47,398 bases of DNA. Source: Intoshia linei (Eukaryota; Orthonectida; Rhopaluridae). The stretch spans positions 1 through 47,398 of the forward strand of contig LWCA01000148.1 of the NCBI GenBank assembly GCA_001642005.1, read 5' to 3'. The notes beneath the pieces were generated by a model. It ran no database searches, was not told the DNA's origin, and saw nothing but the letters and a program-made list of their open reading frames with translations. Made by a program: the position numbers and the translations under genes. This document shows, piece after piece, positions 1 through 11,100 of this stretch (position 1 is the first letter of the stretch; each line of letters begins with the position of its first letter).

Positions 1-762
1 TGTAGCAGTTAACTTTTCAGACGCTATCAATGATTTACCTAAATATGGTAAACCATCAAAGGTATATTTTGTAGCAGAATCGACAATTAAAAACAATTTC
101 ATTCCGTAGCGTACTGGTTTCATTGGCATATACACACAAAATTTTACACGACCTCTAAATGGAATGAGTTGTTCGTCAATTACAACATTTTCACCAGGTA
201 TAAATGATTTTCGACAATTTTCAATAAATAGCTCCCATATATTACGAAACGCAGCCAATTTATCATTTTTATTTCTTGTTTGTACATCATCAAATCTTAA
301 ATTTGTCGAAATGTCCCTAAATCTATTTAAAGACATCGTTGCTCTGAATACGTTTCTCCCAAGAGGCCCACATTTCCACATCATGGTAGCATTTTCCTTA
401 CTACTTTTGCATAATCCCGACATAATCAAAAGTCCAATGAATGCTTTCAATTCTCTACTGTCTATACTGAAAACTGAAACTGAAAATTTTAAATGTAAGA
501 AATTTGCTCGGTCATTTGTACATTTCACTATAATATCCAACACTTTTTGATCAATAAATTTCATAAAGTAGCCCACTCTAGATTCATATGTTCTGATGTT
601 TACATGTTCTATAAATTGTAATGTTTGACGTGGGATTGGTTTATTGGACCAAATAGTATCAGTTTTTGATATAGAATATTTATTTTCCGACATATAACCT
701 GTGCTAGCGTCAGAATATTCGCTGTCACAGCTTTCACTACTTGTATCATTATTTTCATTCAT
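1..762 (-). CDS. piggyBac-type transposase, N-terminal part, open to window edge
   Basis: An uninterrupted 254-codon frame starts at the ATG at 762-760 and runs off the left edge, so the C-terminus is missing. The N-terminus is Ser/Glu/Asp-rich (NDTSSESCDSEYSD), as is usual for piggyBac transposases. A DDE_Tnp_1_7-like core follows, with WSNKPIPRQ, a FIGLLIMSGL stretch, and VVIDEQLIPFRGR, whose Asp fits the first catalytic acid; LFLIVDSATKY follows. These enzymes cut and paste their element at TTAA sites in the nucleus. No stop or frameshift appears in the visible part, so it may be recent or even functional. Domesticated PGBD-type genes are an alternative. A possible matching element end lies at 2351-2376, and a TTAA-flanked MITE with a similar end lies at 44190-44331. 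Confidence 0.85.
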   Translation of the reverse strand, partial: MNENNDTSSESCDSEYSDASTGYMSENKYSISKTDTIWSNKPIPRQTLQFIEHVNIRTYESRVGYFMKFIDQKVLDIIVKCTNDRANFLHLKFSVSVFSIDSRELKAFIGLLIMSGLCKSSKENATMMWKCGPLGRNVFRATMSLNRFRDISTNLRFDDVQTRNKNDKLAAFRNIWELFIENCRKSFIPGENVVIDEQLIPFRGRVKFCVYMPMKPVRYGMKLFLIVDSATKYTFDGLPYLGKSLIASEKLTAT

Positions 763-994
763 TTTGAGATAAAATTTCTATTAATGAATTAATTATTTTT
801 ATTATTAGTTTAGTTATTTACCGATAGATGATTGAAGAGTTTGTTGATATAAATAATTTAAAAGGCGTAAAGATTTTTTACAAATGTTAATAAATTTATA
901 AAATGATTGATATTAAAATTGATCACTAAATTTTATTATACTAATAAAATACATCAAAGGAAATTGGCTTGTAGATTTACAATACGTTATGCGT

Positions 995-1297
995 TTAAGT
1001 GTTAAACGATACTAACTGTTTGTTTTCTACGAATTGAGCATAAAAGAACTGCAATATGTGATGATTCATTCTTGTGTCAGGTTCGTTATCGACGACTACA
1101 AAGTTGTTATATGAATAATAATTCACAAAAACTTCATCAGATGGGTCGAATTTATGCATGACTGAAATTTTATCGTAAACACGTCTGCGGATATCTGTTT
1201 GATCGATGAATTCATGAATTATTGCTTCTATAATTTTCTCAACACTATTATACTGGTATTCATTGTATTTTAGTTTTGTCTTTGTAACGTAATAAGT
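995..1297 (-). other. Unrecognised open frame in the piggyBac/mariner region
   Basis: About 100 codons stay open on the minus strand, ending at the TAA at 997-995. The reading is charged and coding-like, with segments such as YNSVEKIIEAIIHEF, TDIRRRVYDKISVM and FVVVDNEPDTRMNH. There is no convincing upstream Met or splice acceptor, and I recognise no family. It may be a transposon-borne frame, since it sits between a piggyBac transposase and a mariner remnant, or the last exon of an unidentified gene. Confidence 0.3.
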
Positions 1298-1545
1298 TTA
1301 ATTAAAGTAACAGAAAAATATAAAACAGCTTTTATTATTAGAACTTTAACTTTTGTATTTTCTGTCACCGTAGCGACCCGCTACAGTCTTCCATCAGATT
1401 CTAATTTTAATCTTTTATTATAAATTAAGCATTGCATATAGTTACAATCGATTTTTTTATAATTTTTTAATAGACATTTCTTTTAGAACGATATTATATT
1501 AGTGAATTTATATTTATTATTTATTTGAATAAGTTGCTGTTTATT

Positions 1546-1913
1546 TTAGTTGTTAATAGCACGTTTTCTGGGGGAGGTTTTAGGATTATCTGTAATGCTT
1601 ACAGCAACTCTTTCGATTACGTCTTGAGTTCGAATTGACCTTTTTTTTCCAGATCGTGGTTTGTCCTTCAAAATTCTCGGCAGAATTGCAGAATTCTCGT
1701 TCTTTCTTCTTTGCTGTAGCGAATCATGATGAAAATTTAAGGCTTGATAATTAAACACAAATTTAGCAGACTATATAGGAAAATGTCGTAACTTTGATAC
1801 AATATTACCATAAAAATGTTCTTTTAAATAAATTAAGTTTCAACTTCATAGCGTTCTTAGTTTTCAATTTATTAACAAATTAAAAGGGTCAGTTAATTTA
1901 GGTTCACCCTGTA
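1546..1913 (-). mobile_element. Mariner-like transposase remnant with one terminal end
   Basis: The minus-strand frame 1758-1546 reads through DKPRSGKKRSIRTQDVIERV and ITDNPKTSPRKRA, which resembles the helix-turn-helix region of mariner/Tc1-type transposases (pattern GRxRTxRTxENIExVxxSIxxNPxTSxRxxA). The frame then stops at TAA. Reading leftward from 1913, the sequence TACAGGGTGAACCTAAATTA has the look of a mariner-class terminal repeat flanked by TA. No catalytic DDE region and no matching left end could be found, so this is a truncated, inactive copy. Confidence 0.55.
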
Positions 1914-2350
1914 TCAGTAATTATTTTTGTCGGTAGCATTGGCATTCCTGTGAATCCTTCTTCATTATCATCGACGATATCGACTTCAAAGTACATTTAA
2001 GATCAACAATAGCTTGCAATAAATCACCATGATCTATAAGACCTCTTTTACTGTCCAGAACTATAATGTTCGTAAATTCAATTGTCTTATATTAAGTTCA
2101 ACAATAATTAATAATCAATGACTGGTCTCGTCTGTACATTAGTCTTACATAATTACCCAAACCCATAAAATGTGATTGAATTTCTATGTCATGTAATGTA
2201 GCTGTTAAATTGTTCACTGGTTTAATGTTTTGAATAGCTATTTAATGACTCTCCCTAAGCAATATAGATACATTTAAATTTTTTACTTCAAGTTTAAAAA
2301 AACAACAATGTTAATAAATTTTCTTGCGACTCCTAGTTGTAGAAGTCCTG

Positions 2351-2380
2351 GTATAGAATACACAGACAGTGAAAGGTTAA
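2351..2380 (+). mobile_element. Possible piggyBac-like terminal repeat next to TTAA
   Basis: The bases GTATAGAATACACAGACAGT and the following GAAAGG end directly at TTAA (2377-2380). Reverse-complemented, they match the left end of the TTAA-flanked MITE at 44190 (CCCTTTCACTGTCTGTGTAT, then TCTATAC), with one terminal C missing. It could be the 5' end of the element whose transposase runs 762-1, separated from it by the mariner remnant, or a stray MITE end. Confidence 0.5.
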
Positions 2381-2396
2381 GGGATGGTAAACTTGA

Positions 2397-2512
2397 ATTT
2401 TTTCTTTTGGATTGGATTAAGAGGTTTTTTCTTAGAATTGGTAAAATTGTATATTTTTTTTAAAAATATTGGAAAAAAGGATTTTTCCCTTAAGGGTTCG
2501 TAAATTTGCACT
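2397..2512 (+). repeat. Dispersed A+T-rich repeat, family C
   Basis: Contains AGAATTGGTAAAATTG, then a T run, AAAATATTGGAAAAAAGG and TTTTTCCCTTAAGGGTT. Similar strings occur inverted at 6930-7050 (in a PP1 intron) and shortened at 9725-9790 (in a PPIL2 intron). The ends are not defined. Confidence 0.45.
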
Positions 2513-2565
2513 GTAAAGAAGTATTAACACTATAATTATAATATTTAGAAGATTTAATACAAGCA

Positions 2566-3563
2566 ATGAACCCTATACGTGTGGAAATATGCGATCCTTT
2601 TAAACCTCTGAATATGGTTTTTTACTGTAATATATATTGGAATCTTGAAATTTCAGGAAATGTATAGCTTAAGAGAATTCAATAAATTTAATGTCAACAA
2701 AGCTTTGAATATTGATGTATATTTTTATATTTAAATTTTTAATTAATTTACACACAATTGTATAATTCATTAGATAATTATGGTTGCCATTTAATGAGTC
2801 ATTTGATTTCGATAATTAAGTGAAAATTTGTCTTTTTCTTGAAACTATTTATATTAAAATTATCAACAATCTTTTATTTTTTATAGGCGACTAATATTGT
2901 ACTACACATTTTATATTTTTTATTATTAGATTATTATTACTATATTTTAGTATCAATTTTATAGATATAAAAATGTATCTTGCTGACAATAATTAAACTA
3001 CTTTAACATGTATAAACTTTTTGTTAGCTTGATTAAATCAATTTATTGAGCATGCCATTGTCTGCTTACATTTGGTTCATTTAATTTTAAAATGTAGTCA
3101 TTTTAATTGTATCAACCACAAATTATTAAATTAACAAATTGTAAAATATGTTTAGTACAGTACAGTCATCGAAGAGGAAATTGTTTTAAGACATGAAAAC
3201 AATTTGTTTAAAAATAAAAGAACCCTAGCAAAATTGAATGAACTTGGACCCAAAAAGTTTGAATCGATATTAAAACCAACTACCTCAAATTTTTCTCTAT
3301 CGTCTACCAATAATCAAAAATTAACCAATCCTATTAAAAAATTTGAATTACTAAAACCTGTTCAAATCTCTCTTGTTAAAAGCGAAAAGAATGAGAAACA
3401 TGACTTTACCAATTTTGAAATTTTTGAAGACGCTAAAGATCAATTTAAAAATTTGGAATTAGATTCCATCAACGAGGAAGAAGAATTAAAAAAAGTAATT
3501 GTAATATTTAGCATATTATAATTTTTATTTTAGATGTTTATGCCTTTTACCAAAAATACCTAA
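2566..3563 (+). CDS. Unrecognised four-exon gene, about 159 aa
   Basis: Exons 2566-2616, 2657-2716, 3156-3494 and 3534-3563 join in phase 0 at every junction through GT-AG introns of 40, 439 and 39 bases. The last exon is only ten codons and ends MFMPFTKNT. The protein is charged and low in Cys: MNPIRVEICDPFKPLNM, then YSTVIEEEIVLRHENN, KNKRTLAKLNELGPKKFE, a Ser/Thr-rich stretch and an acidic tail (DSINEEEELKK). I recognise no domain; it could be a small regulatory or intrinsically disordered protein. The start is uncertain. An upstream ATG at 2310 could be spliced in phase (donor after 2385, acceptor before 2549), but that stretch overlaps a piggyBac-like terminus, so I use the internal ATG. 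Confidence 0.5.
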
Positions 3564-4171
3564 AATTGTAATGACATGTAAATATTAAAGTTTGTACTTT
3601 GACAGAGTCAGTTATGTCTACGAATTTTTTTTACGTATTTATTGATTCTTAAATTAAATTAATCAATACTCATTAGAGTTTGTATGCGATATTGATTTAG
3701 CAAAATGTGTTTCTATATTCTAATCCCGACACAATCTGAATCGATCATTCTTATACTCTAGTTTATATGGGTGTGTATCTACATGTATATTTTCACTTCA
3801 TCTAAACATTTGTATTTCAATTTCATGTTGATACAACACATGTTTAAAATTGTTATAAACTGTATCAAATTTCTAAATTGGACATTTTATATAAATCGCA
3901 CTAAATTTATTTAATTTATTCGATTCAATATGTGGTTTGGAAATCCGTTAAATTGCTACATTTCTTTGGTAAGTTTTTTCATTTAATTATAATTATTCGG
4001 TCCAATGAGTTATTAGAAAGTGTGATTTTTCCTTTATTCTGATCAATTTAAAGCTAAATTTTAGCACATTTTGTTTGCAATTAAGAGGGTCGCCATTTTA
4101 CTTAAATTTGTTATATGAAGGACTAATGTTTCTCGGTTTAGCCCTATTTGCAACAAATAAAGATAAACTTC
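3564..4171. other. Intergenic, no gene seen
   Basis: A+T-rich spacer between the unrecognised gene and the Rbfox-like gene, on the same strand. It should hold the 3' end of the first and the promoter of the second. I see no repeat or RNA gene in it. Confidence 0.4.
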
Positions 4172-5727
4172 ATGTATGCCAATATGAGGCAACCGTATTT
4201 GTATTTGCCTACCGTAAATCCATTGCTAATGTATCCAAATATCCCACAAAATCCTCCTCATACCGTATCTAATGTTACAATTCAAGCTAAAGCTAAATTG
4301 AACAAACCAGTCGACGCGCATACTGAAAAACTAAATGAGAGTGAATGTAAAGTGATTGCCGTTACAAAAAACGATGTTTCTAGTGTAAGTATTTATAATT
4401 ATAATGGAACGGCCAATAAAACTGTAAAAAAATCAACGGCACTAAATCATCACACTTTTAACTCGGTCTGTTCAAATCTGACGTTTATATTTAAAATTAT
4501 TATGTCGCTAGTTGCAGAACTCTCAGAGTCTCACTGATACCCCTCTTGGGCCTCATTTTCCAAATTGAGCATGTAAAAATTATATTCTTGATATCGTAAC
4601 TATTTCGTATGTTCAATTTAAAATGTAGCCAAGAAATTTGGAGGGATGCTAGGCTATGTCACCACGCATCGTTTGCTAAATTTTTAAGTGTTTATTTTTC
4701 ATTTTCGGTGGCCTCGAGCTTGGTATGTTCGACTCTAGTCTTGATAATGTTTAAAAATTTAAACACAAAATTTGCAGTGCACACATAAAAATTTAGGAAA
4801 TTGAAACTGATAAAAACAGCAAAGCTGAAACCCCACAAATTATAGCTAAACGTTTGCACATATCAAATATACCATTTCGATACGTAGAAAATGATTTGAA
4901 AATCATGGCTGAGGTTTTTATTATGATATCTTATAATAATCAATATAGGTTTACGGGAAAGTAATAAACTGTGAAATAATATTTAACGAAAGAGGCTCCA
5001 AGGTATTATATGAACAAATATGGGAAATAAAATTTGTACATAATACTATATTTATTTTATAAATTCATTTAGAAATTATTAAGCTATCTAATTTTTAAAA
5101 ACTGGTAAATTTCAAAATTTTAGAATGATTTGGAACAGTGCTTCTCAAATTGGTTGATATCTTCAAATTATACTCTGAGTCATTTTTCTGGGATGAATCA
5201 GATTGATCTGAGTGTTTCTGAATATTATTCACCAATTATAATTTTTGAAATATGTATTATATTCTTAATAAAAGGTACAAAATTTGATGGATTAATCATA
5301 AGCTATAGTCAATGTTCCAGTGGCTTGATGGTATCCCTTGATTATCGGGGGAAAATTTTTTCGATTGATGAACGATGGAAAAAGTTTGAGAAGTACTGAT
5401 ATTGAATGCTACGTAGTTTGCAAATTTAAAAATTACGGAATGAATGTTGTTGAATGAATTATAAATGAAATTAATTTCATATAAAATAATTAATTTTTTC
5501 TTTAGGGCTTCGGATTTGTAACTTTTGAAAATGCACTAGACGCAGAAACAGCTAGAAAAGATTTGAATGGAAAAATAATAGAAGGCCGAAAAATTGAAGT
5601 CAATGATGCTACAATACGATCAAAAAACCGAAAAAATTTACGTAGGAAAACTAATTACAAATTATTTGAAAATAATTTAGATGAATTTATTTTTCAAAAA
5701 TATCAAAAAAACCTAATCAATTCGTAA
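4172..5727 (+). CDS. Rbfox-like RNA-binding protein, short form (201 aa)
   Basis: Exons 4172-4384, 4797-4913, 4949-5002 and 5506-5727 join in phase 0 throughout. Residues 1-71 are a Pro/Asn/Tyr-rich leader ([20 protein letters not shown]). A single RRM follows with RNP2-type [11 protein letters not shown] and RNP1-type GFGFVTFEN. The 54-base exon [11 protein letters not shown] matches the highly conserved Rbfox segment [11 protein letters not shown], and [11 protein letters not shown] matches [11 protein letters not shown]. Rbfox proteins bind UGCAUG and control alternative splicing in the nucleus. The sequence after the RRM is only about 35 basic residues and lacks the long Ala/Tyr-rich tail of vertebrate Rbfox, so its activation function may differ. 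The ATG at 4172 is the first Met after an in-frame TAG. Intron 1 holds a dispersed repeat and intron 3 a hAT MITE. Confidence 0.88.
4530..4740 (+). repeat. Dispersed repeat family A, copy in Rbfox intron 1
   Basis: Begins near TTGGGCCTCATTTTCCAAAT, continues through ATTCTTGATATCG and GATGCTAGGCTATGTCACCA, and ends with GGTGGCCTCGAGCTTGGTAT followed by GTTCGACTC. Longer relatives lie at 21835-22050 and 34905-35130; end fragments lie at 13500-13560, 36183-36256 and 36715-36785. The final GTTCGACTC resembles a tRNA-type B box, so a SINE is possible, but I see no clear A box or poly(A) tail. Confidence 0.55.
5136..5398. mobile_element. hAT-type MITE in Rbfox intron 3, 263 bp
   Basis: Left end CAGTGCTTCTCAAA and right end TTTGAGAAGTACTG form a terminal inverted repeat with one mismatch. 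The flanks ATTTGGAA (5128-5135) and ATATTGAA (5399-5406) look like a decayed 8-base target duplication (6/8). The 89-codon frame crossing it is not a gene. Confidence 0.7.
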
Positions 5728-6231
5728 TATTGAAAATATTGTTATAATTATTAAAAATTTTTAGAATATATGACCCGCATACGGCGTTATACTATTCTGG
5801 TCAATTTGATGTAAACTGATAATTGGTTAAAATATATTTAAACCTAGAATATGAACATGAATAAATTAAATCAAAGCATGATTTCTCAAATGATATATCC
5901 CAATAATTTTGCAGAGTAAATCAATTTCATATATACTTTTTTATAATTATAAAAAATTAGAATACAAAAATACACACCAGATAAACAATTTTACAATCCT
6001 CATTATGCAGTAAATTTAGTATAATTTGTCTATAATTTAAACTAGAAGTTTTACAAGACCAATCAAAGATTTAATCCATATTAATTGTTTAAAATAAAAC
6101 ATTACATTTATTAGATGCTGATATATACAATAAACCTAACAAGATTGATATTTGAATACTTTGGAAATCTTGTTTATTGCGTATTGTCATTTATCGATGC
6201 ATGGCCTAAGTTTTTATTAGCGGTAACTTTC
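5728..6231. other. Convergent 3' spacer between Rbfox-like gene and PP1
   Basis: About 500 bases of A+T-rich DNA between two converging stop codons. It presumably carries both 3' UTRs and poly(A) sites. I see no gene in it. Confidence 0.4.
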
Positions 6232-7955
<1,724 letters not shown>

Positions 7956-8189
7956 TTAAAATCACTAATTGTAAAAAAATGCTTTTTGAAAAAAATTGAT
8001 TTATAATTGTAACTATGATCGTCAGATTATTTTACACGCTGTAGTTCAAATTATTTAATCGTTAATATAGCAATATACGTATAATATCGTTGTTGTAGTA
8101 TTTATAGATTCCAATTTGTAAGTAGGGTTGAATAAACTATTGATCAAATTAATATATTGTCCATTTTAATTTATTATTTGGTGTACATT
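7956..8189. promoter_or_regulatory. Shared divergent promoter region of PP1 and PPIL2
   Basis: Only 234 bases separate the two start codons of oppositely transcribed housekeeping genes, so both promoters and 5' UTRs must lie here, likely as one bidirectional promoter. The stretch is A+T-rich and I could not assign individual factor sites. Confidence 0.5.
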
Positions 8190-11100
8190 ATGGGGAAAAA
8201 ACAACATCAAAAGGATAAAATGTAATTTTTATCCAAGAATCTATTTTCTATTTAGCTTTGTGCCTTTTTTGGTGTTATATTATCATAATTAGGCAAATTA
8301 TCGGTGATTTACATCAAATAATCATTATAGTTTTCATCAAAATTGTCATACATTATTTTGACTCCAATTCGCTAATGTTGCGACTATATCATTTTAACAT
8401 TGTGTAGAATTACGTGTCATAAATAATAATTAACTATAGATATTGTTATATATTAAATTTTATTAGAAAAATTTTCAAAAATTACTTGGACCCCAATAGT
8501 AAGATAAAATTTTCTAAACAACATTATGATGATGACTCATCATTGATGATATAATACTGTATTTATAGATTGAAAAATTATCAATTTATTTTTTATTTCA
8601 GGTATCTAACTAATACAGAATGGAAAGAATTGTATGGGGGGAGAGAAGCAGCTAAAGCTACTTCAATAGTTAGAAAAAGTAGACAAGAATTTAAAACTTT
8701 ACCTTTGGATACTTGTTGGTTTGATTTTAATTTATTTTAAAAAATTTTAGTTATTTTTTTACATTTCTTTTAGTTTATCATTTACAAAATTCAAAAATCC
8801 TTATATGACCCCGGATGGATATGTCTTTGATATATTGTATTTTTTTATTCAATTTTTAGTTGATACCTGTCATTACAGAGATACTTTATACATAAATGTA
8901 TAGTTTCATCATTTATCAACTTTTACTTTATGGTAGTATAGGTTTATTTTTTTCAAATTTTTAAATCTATATTTTGAGCTATAATGGGATATCAATCGAA
9001 GCACTTTATGCTATTATGAATAACCATATTTTTAAATACATAAATTAATTTTCTATGGTTAAATTTAATTCTTGACTCAAGAGTCTTGAGTCTCAGTTTG
9101 ACATGGTTGATCTGAATATATTTCCAATTTAACTAAACAATTTTCCATATAGAGCAATTGTACCATACATAAAAACGTACGGACAGCATCCTGTAACCGG
9201 AAAGGTATTTATTGGTGTAAATTTAATATTATGAAGATTTTCAATTGGGATAGTCACTTTTGTAGTGTTTTGTTGTCGAACTTTATTTTAAGGTGTATGC
9301 TATTTTGACATCCATTCTTTAGAGCAGAGGTGGGAAAGTGCGGCCTTCTGAACAATTTGAATTATTTTTCATTTAAGATTATTTTATTTATTATATGAGC
9401 CATTCTCTAGCAAATAAAATATAAACATTTCAATTTAAATGACTTACAGGAAATAATATCCAAGACCCATACTCATAGATAGACTTAAAATGTGCGTAAA
9501 TAGCGTGCAACATGGTTATTAGCATTATTTTAGATATAAGTAAATACTAAACGTATATTTACAATTAAAAACCGTTACGCGTAAAAAATATGATAAAATT
9601 TGAAAATCTGTTTTTTTGATTCTTGTGAATATTTAATTAATTGAGGTTTTGTAATAATTTTATAATAGATTGAATAGTGAGATAAGAACGTAGTTAACAG
9701 ATATTTCTAAAATTCAAAAAAAAATTTTCTTGGTTTTTTCTTTTGGGATCAGGTAAAGGGATTTTTGCCTTAAGGGTTGGTAAATTTTAGTTTTTTCTTA
9801 TATTTTATTCAATTAAATAAAATATAAGAAAAATGTATCATTCACCCCATGAGATGCACTGTTGTATTATTCAGCTTGTATATCAAGGGTCCGCAACCTT
9901 TTGCGTCTCGTCGGTTTTTTTCGTCACTTTTTTTATCAAAAAATTCAACCGTTTTTGAAAATTTACATATGATAAATTTCAATTTTAACTGGAGAGAAAC
10001 GGTTCTAGTATATTCAACAGAATAATATCCAGGACGATTTGAAAATTCAGAGCTAAAATGATTATAATAAGCCAATTATGGTAGAAAAATGTTTAAAAAT
10101 TGAAAAATGTAAAAATAAATAATTTACATATTTACTCAAGGGTCACCAAAATTATTATGTAGGACACTTTTGGTCCGCGGGCCACTGGTTGTCGACAGGT
10201 GCTGTATATGATTAAATTTTATTTAGAAAGATGCGGCCTTATTAAATGTTTTTGAACGTTAATGCTTCCCCACCTCTGCTCTAGAACGACATTCATTTGA
10301 GCGATACATCTTAAAGCGACATAATCATCCATCCTACTAATTTATCATATTATTTATTTTTTTATGATATTTTTGTGGGTTTCTTTAGGGAAAATTTTTT
10401 CACCCAATTTTTAAAGATTTTAAAGTTAATTTGGTAGGATTTTTAAGGGATTTTTTTACTCAATTTTTAAAAATTTTGATGATTTCAAAGAAAATTTTCC
10501 TTAAAAAAACCCTACCGAATTTTAGACCAAATTAATCTTCAAAATTTTTTTTTAATTTTCGGACCGTGAAGTCGTCACTTATTCAGATTTAAATTTTTGT
10601 GTGTGTTAACAGGATACAACTGTACTACCTGTAAATTTTTTGAAATTCTAGGGCTGTTATCATTAAAAAAAGAAGGGTAATTTGTGGTTTTGGCCCTGAA
10701 GATATAATTTTTTTAAATTTAAATTTATGATAATGTTTATGATTTTAAAATCCGTATCAGCATATATATTTTTTTAAATTCTCCAACTCGTTTGATTTTT
10801 AAAAAGAGGGACAATTGAGGTTTTTGACCCGTAATATGTGAGTTTGGGAGGTTGAAATTATATTTGCGAACACCCCCGGAAAAAAACTGTAATTGAAATG
10901 TGAACTTTATAAAATTCTAAGATGGGTAGTTATTTAAATAAAGCTGAACACACAGACAAACAAAAATTGCGTAGCATATTATATAAGTTAGGATTACCTA
11001 AATTCCTTTAAAATAACTGGAAAGTGACCATCTCTATTGACAATGTTTGTATTTACTAATGAATAATGTAGTTACTGACCTTGAAATCTTTGGTTCAATT

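Noticed and set aside
164-550. 128-codon plus-strand frame
   Set aside because: It is the antisense shadow of the piggyBac transposase frame, which has the family motifs.
2310-2385. Possible first exon (MLINFLATPSCRSPGIEY...) for the gene at 2566-3563
   Set aside because: Phase would fit, but half of it is a piggyBac-like terminus ending at TTAA and it runs into a dispersed repeat; retained only as an alternative.
5130-5399. 89-codon plus-strand frame
   Set aside because: Lies almost exactly on a hAT MITE (5136-5398) in an Rbfox intron and begins at a non-ATG codon.
9842-10075. 77-codon minus-strand frame
   Set aside because: Spans the junction of the nested hAT elements; no protein similarity.
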